The position numbers and the translations under genes were made by a program. The notes beneath the pieces are model-generated. The model was not told the DNA's origin. It did not search any database and worked only from the letters and a program-made list of their open reading frames with translations. Shown here piece by piece: positions 44,528 through 53,172 of a DNA stretch of 64,000 nucleotides. Source of the stretch: Desulfomonilia bacterium (GTDB taxonomy: Bacteria > Desulfobacterota > Desulfomonilia > UBA1062); NCBI GenBank assembly GCA_036567785.1, contig DATCTV010000035.1:54110-118109 (forward strand). The letters are read 5' to 3'. Numbering within the stretch: the first letter of the stretch is position 1; each line of letters opens with the position of its first letter.

Positions 44528-46048
44528 CTAGGGCTCCAGGTTTATCACCATGTCGACATAATCGGTCCAGGCATTGGCGCCGAAGAGCACTATCTCACGG
44601 TAGAATGACGGCGGATAAAGGTCGTCGGTTACCCACATGTCATGGAAGATGCTCAATCCCGAGGCCTCGGGATACTTGTACTGCCTTTGATATATCACGG
44701 CATTGCTCAAGGCGGTCATGACCTGACCGGCCCTGGATTTGACTGCTGCACCAACCCCTTCGCTGATAATGATATGATAGAGATAATCTCCCAGATCGAC
44801 ACAATAGAAATTGTCGATGTCATTCTGCTGCATGCTGAAGCTGTCGCTGGCCGCCCTGTCGTAGTATGCCGCTTTCAAATAGTCATAATCGATGTCGGCA
44901 AGAGCCTCCAGGGCATATTCGTTAACCGCATCATAGAGGACATCCATCTTTGAGAGGTCGACCAGGGAGAGCGTGAATGCCCGCGGATTAAGCCTGCGCT
45001 CAGCCATCAGCTTATATGCGCTGTCTCACATGCTTCGTGCAAGGGATACAGGTGCAATATCCGGGTCGCCGATGACAGCGTCGATTCCCTGATAGGAAAA
45101 AAGATCGGCAGGAAAATTCTCTTCAGAGCTCAACAGGTAATCTGCACTGCCGCGCACCTCATAGGCCAGTTCGATCCCGCCCATCAGGCAGGCAAAGGGA
45201 TAGAATATGTCGACTGGACGGCCGATGAGATCTTTCAGATAGGCCATGGTCTGCCCTAATTCCTTATGAGTAAGCCTGTCATTGCCGTTTCCCTCATCGA
45301 ACCCTATGCCTAGAACGCGCGGCGTGTCGGGCGGCAGATCCGTAAATCCGCTGCCATGGTCGAATATAGAGTACATGTAGTGTTCCGACGGGTAGAGCGT
45401 GGCGGCCCAGCTTAAAAAGGCTTCCGTGTCGCTTAAGGAACCCGAGTTGATTTCGCCTGTCTGCACCACGAGGTCTTTATTGAAGTCTCCCCCGCTAAGG
45501 TAATAATATCCATCCACATATTTAGCATTTTCGCCATAGGCATCCATCATCAGGACAATCTGTATATTGTTGTTCAGGTCCCGGGCCTTAATATCTTCCA
45601 GTGTCTGGAGATAGTATTTAAGGATAATCCCCATATCGTAGCTTATATTGTTGTCCACGGCGAAATGCGTGATAAGCGTCCACTTGTACGGGGTATCCTC
45701 GACCTTGATGGAAAGCTCCTGTTCCGCCTTGTACAGGCCCTTCGGCAGAACGGCATCAACAGCCTTCACACTGAAGGTATAAACACCTACGGAACCGCTT
45801 TCAATGGTGCCTGAAACAGTACCATTCTGCGCCAGACTCAAGCCCGGCGGCAGCACCCCGGACTCAAGGGTGAAAAGGTAATTGCCGGTGCCGCCTTTAA
45901 CAGCAATCGCGGCCTTGTAATAGCCTCCCGCCTTGCCGTCATGCAAAGGGCCGCTTACTTTAAGACAACCGGTGAGAATTCCCGCCGAAAGGATGACCCC
46001 CAGGACTGTAAGCCGCCATGAATACCCGGACCTGATTTCTCTTATCAT
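44528..46048 (-). pseudogene. C11 clostripain-family peptidase with an in-frame TGA
   Basis: Lipoprotein (lipobox ILTGC) with a He_PIG/Ig-like domain (about 30-110), then a clostripain domain: FDHGSGF (catalytic His), YPFACLMGG (catalytic Cys) and SSEENFP. The frame stops at a TGA at 45026-45028 after SLARSM. The same frame continues directly (DSAYKL, then MAERRLNPR) for the expected C-terminal clostripain region down to 44528. So one gene is split by a single in-frame stop. The catalytic residues lie before the stop. GAGGGGG precedes the ATG at 46048. Mutation, sequencing error or readthrough are all possible. Confidence 0.8.
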
Positions 46049-46217
46049 GACTTGATACCCCCTCATAATTCTTCAGAATCATCCCGGTTGCAATATACTG
46101 AATATATCATACTGCCGGGTTTCCGGACAATAACGGCATCGTTTTTTATCAGCCAGATATCCCACGTAGATCCCGGCTGTCTGAAATGCCCGTAAATTAT
46201 TTCAGGAAACTTCCGAT

Positions 46218-47726
46218 ATGTCCTTCATGAAGAAGACTTCCTTAGCGGGATTGGCCGCTGTCTTAATCATCATTCTTTCCCTTGCGTCCGCCTGTTCGGA
46301 AAGCAGCAACAGCAGAGCACCCGTTGCGTATACGCCGCCTGTTGACCAGGATTTCAGCTCCTACGGCTGGGCCGAAGCGTTCAGCAAGGCCCATGACAGA
46401 CTTTCCCGGGAATATGCATTCACCGACTGGAAGAAAATAGATTTCGACGCCCTTTATTATGAGTTCTATCCGAGGATAGCCGAGGCCGAGGCATCCCATG
46501 ATGCGAAGTCCTATTATCTTGCAATCAGGGAATACCTCTCAAACATTCATGACGGCCATATCTCGTTTCCGGCGATCGACGAGATCATAATGAAAGAAGA
46601 AGTGGGATATAGCTACGGACTTGCCATAGTGGGACTTGACGACGGGCGGTACATCGCCGCAAAGCTTCTGCCGGAAGGGCCTGCCGAGACCGCCGGGATC
46701 CTTCAGGGTGCGGAAATAATAAGCTGGAATGGCATCCCGGTCGAGGCAGCGGTGGCTCAGGTAAAACCCATCTGGAAATCAGGCCCGCCTGCAACGAATG
46801 ACTACTCGAAGATTATCAGGCTCAACTATCTGACCCGCGCACCTATGGGAAGCGAGGTAACTGTAGTCTATAAAAATCCCGGAAGCATATCATCTTCAAG
46901 CACGGTGCTGACGGCTGCGGATGATTCTTATCAAAGCCCGGACATCACAGAGTGGTTTGCCAGAAGGCCCACCATGGAACAGGCGAAACGTTTTCTCGAT
47001 TATTACATGCTTCCTCAGGGTTACGGCTATATGGCCCTATATATAGAGCTGGACATGAGCGACCCATATTCATTACAGAACCGCGTTATCGACAAATTCA
47101 GGCAGGCCCTTGAGTACTTTATAAACAACAATGCCAAAGGCATCATTATAGATATCAGGGCGAACTTCGGCGGATCAGACCAGATGGCGGCGGACATCTG
47201 CGGATTCTTCAACAGGGACCGGCTCTTTTATGAAAGGACAGTACAGTATGATGCAAGTCTCGATGCATTTGTGGACGTAATGACGGACCCTGAAACGCAG
47301 TTGAGCTTTATTGGAAAAACCCCTGCTTTCATACGCCCGCAGAAGCCTTATTACGGCGGTCATGTAGTCGCCCTCGTCTCTCCCGGCAATATAAGTTCAG
47401 GCGAAGGGGTCGCCATGGGCATTAAAAATCTCGCAAAAGGATATGTCATTGGCTTTAACGGCACAAACGGCTCATTCGGCATAGTGGGCGTGCACCTCAC
47501 GCTGCCCGGTCCTGATACTGATACACATTATACCTTCAGGTACGCATACGGCCGCTCTCTCGACTCAAAAAGCGTCGTGCAGATCGACAGCAATGCCGAA
47601 GGAATCGGCGGTATCATTCCGGACATGAGGGTCCCGGCCACATACGACAACATCATCGCACTTGCAAACGGCACCGATGTCGAACTCGAGTATGCAATCG
47701 ACTACCTTAATAGCGTCATCAAGTAA
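46218..47726 (+). CDS. S41-family (tail-specific) peptidase lipoprotein with PDZ domain
   Basis: 502 residues, lipobox LASAC. An N-terminal helical domain (about 45-125) leads to a PDZ-like segment (about 130-225: GPAETAGILQGAEIISWNG). The S41 catalytic domain follows, with IDIRANFGGSD and the nucleophile serine in GNISSGEGVAMG (393/394). The catalytic lysine is not in the usual CtpA position and was not assigned. It should cleave unfolded or C-terminal protein tails in the periplasm. It diverges from the clostripain gene across 169 bp. Confidence 0.88.
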   Translation: MSFMKKTSLAGLAAVLIIILSLASACSESSNSRAPVAYTPPVDQDFSSYGWAEAFSKAHDRLSREYAFTDWKKIDFDALYYEFYPRIAEAEASHDAKSYYLAIREYLSNIHDGHISFPAIDEIIMKEEVGYSYGLAIVGLDDGRYIAAKLLPEGPAETAGILQGAEIISWNGIPVEAAVAQVKPIWKSGPPATNDYSKIIRLNYLTRAPMGSEVTVVYKNPGSISSSSTVLTAADDSYQSPDITEWFARRPTMEQAKRFLDYYMLPQGYGYMALYIELDMSDPYSLQNRVIDKFRQALEYFINNNAKGIIIDIRANFGGSDQMAADICGFFNRDRLFYERTVQYDASLDAFVDVMTDPETQLSFIGKTPAFIRPQKPYYGGHVVALVSPGNISSGEGVAMGIKNLAKGYVIGFNGTNGSFGIVGVHLTLPGPDTDTHYTFRYAYGRSLDSKSVVQIDSNAEGIGGIIPDMRVPATYDNIIALANGTDVELEYAIDYLNSVIK

Positions 47727-47852
47727 CGCCCATGAAGAATTTAATGCCGGACGATCATCTGGGCAAATCGATTTGAGGTTGCGAGATTGCGGGCAGACAG
47801 CTTCATTCATTGAAAAATGGTTATTGGAATTGGGGTTTGTTTTTGAGGTCCT

Positions 47853-48482
47853 TTGAGATATATTTTACCAATGTCGATCACATCATTCACAATAATACTT
47901 GTAGTGATCTATCTGATTTTTCTTAACTGGAATTACCGATGGCTTAAAAAACCGCTCACAAAGGCTGAAATCGACAGGCTCTCCGCCAAAGGCGGGTATG
48001 ATGACATGAGCGCCGTTGGAAAGGCGAATTTCCGGCGGTTCATGGAGGCCGACGACGGAAAGCCCTTTTATATGGTCAACCTCATGAAATACCGGGAAAA
48101 GGCGCTCTATCATGAAGGGGAATTTCCCGATGTGAAGACCGGAGAAGATGCAGCGAAGCTTTACAACAGGGCCGTAATCAAAGAGCTTATCAAGCGCGGC
48201 TCCTACCCGGTATTCTATTCGCGGAAAATGGCAAACCTCATAAGCGACAGCGACGGTACGGATTTTTTCGAACATGTCGGCATCGTGCGCTACCGCAGCA
48301 GGAGGGACCTGCTCAACATGGTCGAAAGCCCGGTTTATGAGGAATGCATAAAACACAAGTGGGCGTCGCTTGAAAAGACGGTCGCCGTTCCCACACGCAG
48401 GGTCATGATGATAGACCCGGCTGTTACCGTCACGCTGGCAATGGTCATTATCTGGCTCGCAGTCATACTGGCAGCCTCTTGA
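47853..48482 (+). CDS. Membrane protein with DUF1330-like ferredoxin-fold domain
   Basis: 209 residues with one N-terminal and one C-terminal membrane helix. The middle carries a dimeric alpha-beta barrel-like segment: KPFYMVNLMKYREKA and later FFEHVGIVRYRSRRDLLNMVE, reminiscent of DUF1330. The start is unclear: TTG at 47853 has GAGG close by, while an ATG at 47871 gives a shorter first helix. The role is unknown. Confidence 0.6.
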   Translation: MRYILPMSITSFTIILVVIYLIFLNWNYRWLKKPLTKAEIDRLSAKGGYDDMSAVGKANFRRFMEADDGKPFYMVNLMKYREKALYHEGEFPDVKTGEDAAKLYNRAVIKELIKRGSYPVFYSRKMANLISDSDGTDFFEHVGIVRYRSRRDLLNMVESPVYEECIKHKWASLEKTVAVPTRRVMMIDPAVTVTLAMVIIWLAVILAAS

Positions 48483-48543
48483 AATTAAAAATTATATAAA
48501 CAGATTTCATCCGCAGCCGATAGTAAGCTATTGGCATAAAATT

Positions 48544-49191
48544 CTACCTGAGCGCCTTCTGAATATTCTTGTCATTGAGCAGTTCGGTCATTTTTTTCTG
48601 GTACCACCCCGGTATGGTGTCCTGCGGCCAGCCTGACTCGACATTAACGATTTCTTTCATCTTCTTTGTGCCGAGTGATTTCCTGTTGTTGTCCATGACA
48701 TTTAATTCAACGTCGATGATAAGCTCGCTCTTTTCAGCGCCGAAGCTCTTCGGATAGTAGTTGCTCCACCAGTCATTCATCACCATCAGGACCAGACGCT
48801 GGGCGCCTGTCGATTTCATTTCAGTAAGCATCGCCGAGGGGTCCTTTGCCACCACAGCTTTCTTCGATACTACTTTAAAACCCTTGCCGCTCAGAGATTC
48901 CGCAATATTAGAAGCCATCTCGTCAGACAACCGCAAATCGCTAGTTGTCCACAGGTCGAACGGGTTGCCGTAGCCGCCCCGCATTGTTCCCACGAACCTG
49001 GGGTCGTTCTCCCCGCTTATCACATAGGGCCGTTTATCCAGCACTCCGACAGCAACCGTCCGGGTACCGCTGTAATTGAGGTCCGCCCTGACGTTTGAAT
49101 AATTGATGCGATAGCTGCTGCCGCAGTTTATGATTATCCCCAGCGCGAGAATCAGACAGACTAGTGGAATCAGTTTAATACGTTTATTCAT
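48544..49191 (-). CDS. Lipoprotein of unknown function
   Basis: 215 residues with lipobox IINC. The mature part begins with strand-rich VAVGVLDKRPYVISGENDPRFVG and then a helix-strand layout (LSGKGFKVVSK, AQRLVLMVMNDWW) reminiscent of DUF799/LpoB-like lipoproteins with a TolB-N-like fold. No catalytic motif. AAGGAG precedes the ATG at 49191. Neighbours are a VanX-like dipeptidase upstream and a convergent membrane protein gene. Confidence 0.6.
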   Translation of the reverse strand: MNKRIKLIPLVCLILALGIIINCGSSYRINYSNVRADLNYSGTRTVAVGVLDKRPYVISGENDPRFVGTMRGGYGNPFDLWTTSDLRLSDEMASNIAESLSGKGFKVVSKKAVVAKDPSAMLTEMKSTGAQRLVLMVMNDWWSNYYPKSFGAEKSELIIDVELNVMDNNRKSLGTKKMKEIVNVESGWPQDTIPGWYQKKMTELLNDKNIQKALR

Positions 49192-49311
49192 GGGCTGCTC
49201 CTTCTCTTGCAATTTCCTTCTTGTTTTTCCGGCTTTCAAATATACTTTATCGGCTGAAACTGAAAAAAGAACAGGGGCAGTTGTTCCGCCGTCCTTTATC
49301 CTTAAGCCCGC

Positions 49312-50004
49312 CTACTCAACCGGGAAATTAAAATACGTATTCGGGTAAGGCTCGTTCGCAAGCGTGAAGTGCCACCACTCTTTATCATATGGTTTGAACC
49401 CGTACATTATCATGAGCGTTCTCAATAAAAGCCTGTTCGCTTTTTTATCGGCCTGCACCAGGCTGCTGTCCGGCCAGGAGACCGGCCCGAAAAAATCGAA
49501 TGTGCCACCCATATCAAGCTCTTTGCCCGAACCGGACTGAATGATCGTCAGATCGACCGTGCTGCCTCTGGTATGGCCAGACCGGGAAGCGATATAACCG
49601 TCCCTGAAAAGATTTGTTTTATCGACATCAGGATAATACTCTTTTTTCATCTTCGTATCGCCTATATCAGCCGCCCACCTGATAAAATTATCCACAGCCG
49701 CCTGAGGCCTGTAGGCATCGAATATCTTGAGTTCCAGCCCGAATGGCAGGAGGTCATCCTGTACCTTTTTAAGCGCCAGTGCTGCTGGTTTTGAAATTAT
49801 GCAGCGAGGCTTCAGATAGCCGTCCACCCGGCGGCCCGTAAAATTATTGTCGGAATAATAGCGCATTTCAAGCCTGATCCCAGGTATGACATCGTCAAGG
49901 TAGACAAAACCTTCAGGCAGTGGCTGGGCAGCGTTTATTACCGCCGGTATCAATAAAGCCAAAGTTATCAGGGCTGAAACGAAATGCTTCCCTCTGTTAT
50001 TCAT
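49312..50004 (-). CDS. VanX/DdpX-like D-Ala-D-Ala dipeptidase (M15D), exported
   Basis: 230 residues with a signal peptide (cut near VINAA). Zinc and catalytic residues follow the M15D pattern: SRSGHTRGSTVDLT (SxHxxGxxxD), FDFFGPVSW, and a final EWWHFT (Glu and His). Related enzymes hydrolyse D-alanyl-D-alanine or muropeptide stems; an exported version suggests peptidoglycan turnover or predation rather than vancomycin resistance, and no vanHA partners are nearby. GGGGG precedes the ATG at 50004. Confidence 0.88.
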   Translation of the reverse strand: MNNRGKHFVSALITLALLIPAVINAAQPLPEGFVYLDDVIPGIRLEMRYYSDNNFTGRRVDGYLKPRCIISKPAALALKKVQDDLLPFGLELKIFDAYRPQAAVDNFIRWAADIGDTKMKKEYYPDVDKTNLFRDGYIASRSGHTRGSTVDLTIIQSGSGKELDMGGTFDFFGPVSWPDSSLVQADKKANRLLLRTLMIMYGFKPYDKEWWHFTLANEPYPNTYFNFPVE

Positions 50005-50109
50005 AATCGCCCCCATAAGGTCTTCATCACTCAATCGCCAAACCAGCTAACCGGAGCAGAAAATAAACCTGTTCCGCTCACGCTAATCAGCTTATCGGAT
50101 TAATTGCTT

Positions 50110-50919
50110 TTATTTTTTCCTTTTGTCTTTTGCTTCATTACTTATTTCCAGCAGCCCGATGGCATACCACCAGCCCGTATAATTCGATTTCATGAAAGCC
50201 ACACGGCGCTTTCCATGAAAATCATATTCAACTATGCCTTCTTCCATCGACAGCATTTCCTTTATCGCCATTGTCATTGAACTGCTTCCCTGGGCCTCAG
50301 GGTCCATAAATACAAGTCCGGGCTTTTTATTGATGGCGGTAATATGATCCTTGTTAAGGGCATAGAAAATTGCTTCGTCAGGGAGTCTCATCATCTTGTT
50401 GATGAGAACACTGAGCTTCCTGGTAAAGAGCGATACCCCCAGCACACCGGTCACGGAATCACCTTTTTTTACCGGAACCGCAATTATTGCCGAAACCTGA
50501 TTCGTTGATTTGCTGACGACAAGCTCACCTACCGATATTTTTCCTGAAAGGACCACAGGAAAATACGCGCGGTCACTCAGGTTCTTGTCCATCAAACCTT
50601 TGTCAACCGTGTAATATGACCCGTCAGGAAGCGCAAACCAGGCGACCGCATCTCCCTTTTCCTGTTCCTCGATTTTTTCAAGCAGCGGTTTTATTCTCTC
50701 CCAGTTTCCGCTTGCGGCCTCTTCAGTAACGGCAGCCACTTCAAGTCTGTCTGAAACGGATTTGATATATGCATCGGAGATAGTCATCAACGAAGAAACA
50801 GCAACTCCGGCATCGAACATCAAAGGGGCCGGACGTTTAACCTTTTCGGCGGCATTTGAAACCGTACATAATAACATAAACATGATGGCAATCATCAGAA
50901 TCATCATTCTATTCTTCAT
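50110..50919 (-). CDS. Secreted stand-alone Cache-domain protein
   Basis: 269 residues: signal peptide (cut near SNAAE), then a double-Cache-like sensor domain (WFALPDGSYYTVDKGL ... YFPVVLSGKISVGELVVSKS ... GVLGVSLFTRKLSVLI). These domains normally sit on chemoreceptors or kinases, but here no membrane helix or transmitter follows. GAGGAG precedes the ATG. It is next to a second, similar gene, so the pair may bind small ligands for an unlinked receptor. Confidence 0.78.
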   Translation of the reverse strand: MKNRMMILMIAIMFMLLCTVSNAAEKVKRPAPLMFDAGVAVSSLMTISDAYIKSVSDRLEVAAVTEEAASGNWERIKPLLEKIEEQEKGDAVAWFALPDGSYYTVDKGLMDKNLSDRAYFPVVLSGKISVGELVVSKSTNQVSAIIAVPVKKGDSVTGVLGVSLFTRKLSVLINKMMRLPDEAIFYALNKDHITAINKKPGLVFMDPEAQGSSSMTMAIKEMLSMEEGIVEYDFHGKRRVAFMKSNYTGWWYAIGLLEISNEAKDKRKK

Positions 50920-50968
50920 TCACAGTCTCCTCTTCATCCTAAAAAAGTGATTATTCACGGAGTATGAG

Positions 50969-51772
50969 CTATTCCTCCTGCTGGTATACAACCAGCACCC
51001 ACTCATTTCCGTAAAAGCTTAATGTCCTCCACGCCGCATCCTTCCTGACGACTTTCTGTTTGTCTTTAACAAGGAATGTATACGACCCCTCGCCGCTTTC
51101 TTCCTTCACCATTCTTTTGCCAAGCTCTATGAGTTCGGGATAGTTTTTGTAAAAGGGGCTGGTAAACAGGTTAAGACCTATCTGAGAGTGATCGGTTTCA
51201 TAGATTATAAGCCCATCCTTCTGCATGACCCATGTTTTCACGCCGCGGCCTGCCTCGACCTGAACAGCGGCGAATTTGATCATCTCTTCAATCCTGGTCA
51301 GCATACTCACGCTGCCCAGAAACTCATTTTTCTCCGAGAAAACGGGCGCCTTGAAATCAACCGCCTTTATACCCTCGACAGAATCGATAAGATTGCTCAT
51401 GACAGGTTTTCTGGTCTTCAGGATTTCTTTGACGGCATCCTGGTAGCTTATGTCGATTCCCTCGGAATTTTTGTATTTATCAGGTTCGATCACTCTGATA
51501 ACGCCCTTGTCATCGACAAAGGCGCAGTCTATCACGTACGACCTTCCCAGCCGGCATTCTTTGAGGACCCTTTTTGTTTCAAGGTTTGATATCCCCATCT
51601 TGCCGATTACCGATGCAGACTTCGTCAATGTCCTGTCAATACCTTTCAGCATCCCCATTATGACAGATTCCAGATTTCTGGCAGACTTTTCAAGATTGTC
51701 TTCCACGGCCCAGAGTGTGCCTGAACACATCACAAATATTACCGTCATGGCTGTCATGATCAAACGTTTCAT
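50969..51772 (-). CDS. Secreted stand-alone Cache-domain protein
   Basis: 267 residues with a signal peptide (cut near LWAVE) and a Cache-type fold (VDDKGVIRVIEPDKYKNSEGIDISYQ, APVFSEKNEFLGSVSMLTRIEEM, WVMQKDGLIIYETDHSQIGLNL). There is no anchoring helix and no signalling output. GGAGG precedes the ATG. The arrangement is the same as in the adjacent 50.1-kb gene, though the sequences differ, so this is a pair of diverged periplasmic sensors. Confidence 0.78.
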   Translation of the reverse strand: MKRLIMTAMTVIFVMCSGTLWAVEDNLEKSARNLESVIMGMLKGIDRTLTKSASVIGKMGISNLETKRVLKECRLGRSYVIDCAFVDDKGVIRVIEPDKYKNSEGIDISYQDAVKEILKTRKPVMSNLIDSVEGIKAVDFKAPVFSEKNEFLGSVSMLTRIEEMIKFAAVQVEAGRGVKTWVMQKDGLIIYETDHSQIGLNLFTSPFYKNYPELIELGKRMVKEESGEGSYTFLVKDKQKVVRKDAAWRTLSFYGNEWVLVVYQQEE

Positions 51773-51855
51773 CCGGTTTTCCTCCCTGATTGTTTAAAAT
51801 TATTGTCCCAGTTTTTTTATATACATACAAATCTTCACCGGACGCCAGGCTGTTT

Positions 51856-52251
51856 CTAGGGCGCCAGGAGCAGCACCTTTGTCTGGCTGGGCGCTACACG
51901 CACGCCCGGACAGTTTGTGGAATTCTGGAGCGATGCGCTTGTAAGCTTTGTGGCGGGCATCCCTCCCACCAGCACGGTGAATGATGCCGTCAGATGCCTT
52001 GCCGGGCCCATGACCATGCCGGATGCAACCCCCGTTGCCACACCGGCGTTGTCGCCGTTACTGAGCGGAATCTGAGTGTTCATATTATGTGCGGGCGCCG
52101 CCATGAAAAGCACCTTGTATGCCGCAGGAACCCCCATCGGGCCGTTGGCAATGTTCGGATAAGGGACCGGCACAGGCCCCGCCGGGCTCGGCGTCAGGCA
52201 GACATCGGGAAATCCCGTATCCATTCCGCCCATCTGTGTGTTGGCGAACAT
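51856..52251 (-). CDS. PAAR-like DUF4150 protein of T6SS module
   Basis: 131 residues fitting the DUF4150 PAAR-like spike-tip family: an N-terminal FANTQMGGMDTGFPDVC, PSPAGPVPVPYPNIA, and a conserved HLTASFTVLVGGMPATKLTS. It should cap the VgrG spike of a type VI secretion apparatus. No toxin domain is fused at the C-terminus. The ATG at 52251 follows GGGAGG; a longer frame begins upstream inside the repeat at 52.3 kb. It is the last gene of the leftward VgrG module. Confidence 0.82.
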   Translation of the reverse strand: MFANTQMGGMDTGFPDVCLTPSPAGPVPVPYPNIANGPMGVPAAYKVLFMAAPAHNMNTQIPLSNGDNAGVATGVASGMVMGPARHLTASFTVLVGGMPATKLTSASLQNSTNCPGVRVAPSQTKVLLLAP

Positions 52252-52266
52252 ATATCCTCCCTTAGC

Positions 52267-52361
52267 ACAGGGCGTGATAACTTTGCATACCTTTGTCCCT
52301 CCTTGCCTCGTCATTGCGGCATACGCTGAAAGTATGCCTCATTCCTCGGCTTCGTCGCTTC
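52267..52361. repeat. Direct repeat copy 1, near the left end of the VgrG module, with hairpin
   Basis: A ~95-bp segment closely similar to 61123-61220. Both begin ACAGGGCGT and contain CTCGTCATTGCGGCA and AGTATGCCTCATTCCTCGGC. This copy has a perfect 7-bp hairpin GGCATAC/GTATGCC at 52318-52338. It lies just upstream of the PAAR-like gene. Confidence 0.85.
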
Positions 52362-52401
52362 GCGGTATGCATTGTTCTGACGCCCTGTATATTCATTTTT
52401 A

Positions 52402-52452
52402 CTTACCAGCTTAACAGCTTTTTCATTTCTGTTTTCTCACCACTCACCACTC
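52402..52452. repeat. Degenerate short tandem repeats in the DUF4150-DUF3540 spacer
   Basis: CTTACCAG-CTTAACAG-CT followed by CTCACCA-CTCACCA-CTC: two runs of 7-8-nt units. The CTTAACAGCT unit recurs at 53155-53164 in the next intergenic gap. Confidence 0.6.
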
Positions 52453-52463
52453 TTAACCGTCTT

Positions 52464-53117
52464 TTACCCCAGATGAATCTGGTCGCCCTCTATTTTGACC
52501 AGTTCGTCCGCCGTAACCAGTGCGTTCTGACCTTTGAGGCTCATGTTCTTTTCCGCCCTGTAATCGATCTGATTGCTTCTTACCTGATCGATCTCTTCAA
52601 CAATTTTATAGCTTCGTTTGACCTTCTGGCTTATACGCCCGGCAATCGTATCGAACATTTCGCCTACAAACTTGAAAGCGCCTGCCTGCGCCAGAACCTT
52701 GCGGCCAACATACGAGAGCTGATCGAAGAAAACCCGGGCCTTATCGGAGTGCACGGCAAGCTCGGTTGAAGTCATCGCTATGTCGCCAGCAGATACAAGG
52801 TCAACACCCTGCGCCGAGACGACACTGAAGCGGCCTTTCGGGACACCCAGATGAAGGTCGCCTTCGACTGTTATCTTGGTGGCAGATGCCTCCTTTTGTT
52901 CGAGCACGGCTATTACAAAGATATCCCCTTCAAGGTCTCCCGCAACGAGGACACTGTCTCCGACAGCCGGTTCGATAAGGCAGCTCGCCGCCCGTCTTGC
53001 GTAAACAATCCCGTATTCGCAATCAACGAAGGCCCCCCTGTCGTCACGGCCGGTGACGAAGCCGTGGGCCTGGACCTGGCAATTATGTCCTGTAATCCGT
53101 CTCAATGCTTGCTTCAT
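52464..53117 (-). CDS. DUF3540 protein of T6SS module
   Basis: 217 residues of the DUF3540 family, a recurrent companion of VgrG/PAAR genes. The N-terminal half is an OB-like beta domain (VYARRAASCLIEPAVGDSVLVAG, FVIAVLEQ). The C-terminal half is a beta-helix-like stretch (EGDLHLGV, TELAVHSDKARV, KNMSLKGQNALVTADELVKIEGDQIHLG) similar to the VgrG stalk. A role as spike adaptor is inferred from co-occurrence. AAGGAG precedes the ATG. Confidence 0.82.
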   Translation of the reverse strand: MKQALRRITGHNCQVQAHGFVTGRDDRGAFVDCEYGIVYARRAASCLIEPAVGDSVLVAGDLEGDIFVIAVLEQKEASATKITVEGDLHLGVPKGRFSVVSAQGVDLVSAGDIAMTSTELAVHSDKARVFFDQLSYVGRKVLAQAGAFKFVGEMFDTIAGRISQKVKRSYKIVEEIDQVRSNQIDYRAEKNMSLKGQNALVTADELVKIEGDQIHLG

Positions 53118-53138
53118 CTTTTACTCCTTGATCTTTTG

Positions 53139-53164
53139 CTCATCAACTCATCAGCTTAACAGCT
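53139..53164. repeat. Degenerate octamer repeats in the DUF3540-PPR spacer
   Basis: CTCATCAA-CTCATCAG-CTTAACAG-CT: three imperfect 8-nt units, sharing CTTAACAGCT with the run at 52402-52419. Confidence 0.6.
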
Positions 53165-53172
53165 AATATCTT

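Noticed and set aside
45005..45028. Selenocysteine reading of the TGA in the clostripain gene
   Set aside because: The codon is not at a catalytic position of the family and the hairpin downstream is weak, so nonsense mutation or error is simpler.
49312..50004. Vancomycin-resistance gene cluster
   Set aside because: The VanX-like protein carries a signal peptide and no vanH, vanA or vanRS genes are near, so resistance is not supported.
52402..53164. CRISPR-like array
   Set aside because: The units are only 7-8 nt, degenerate and without spacers of constant length.
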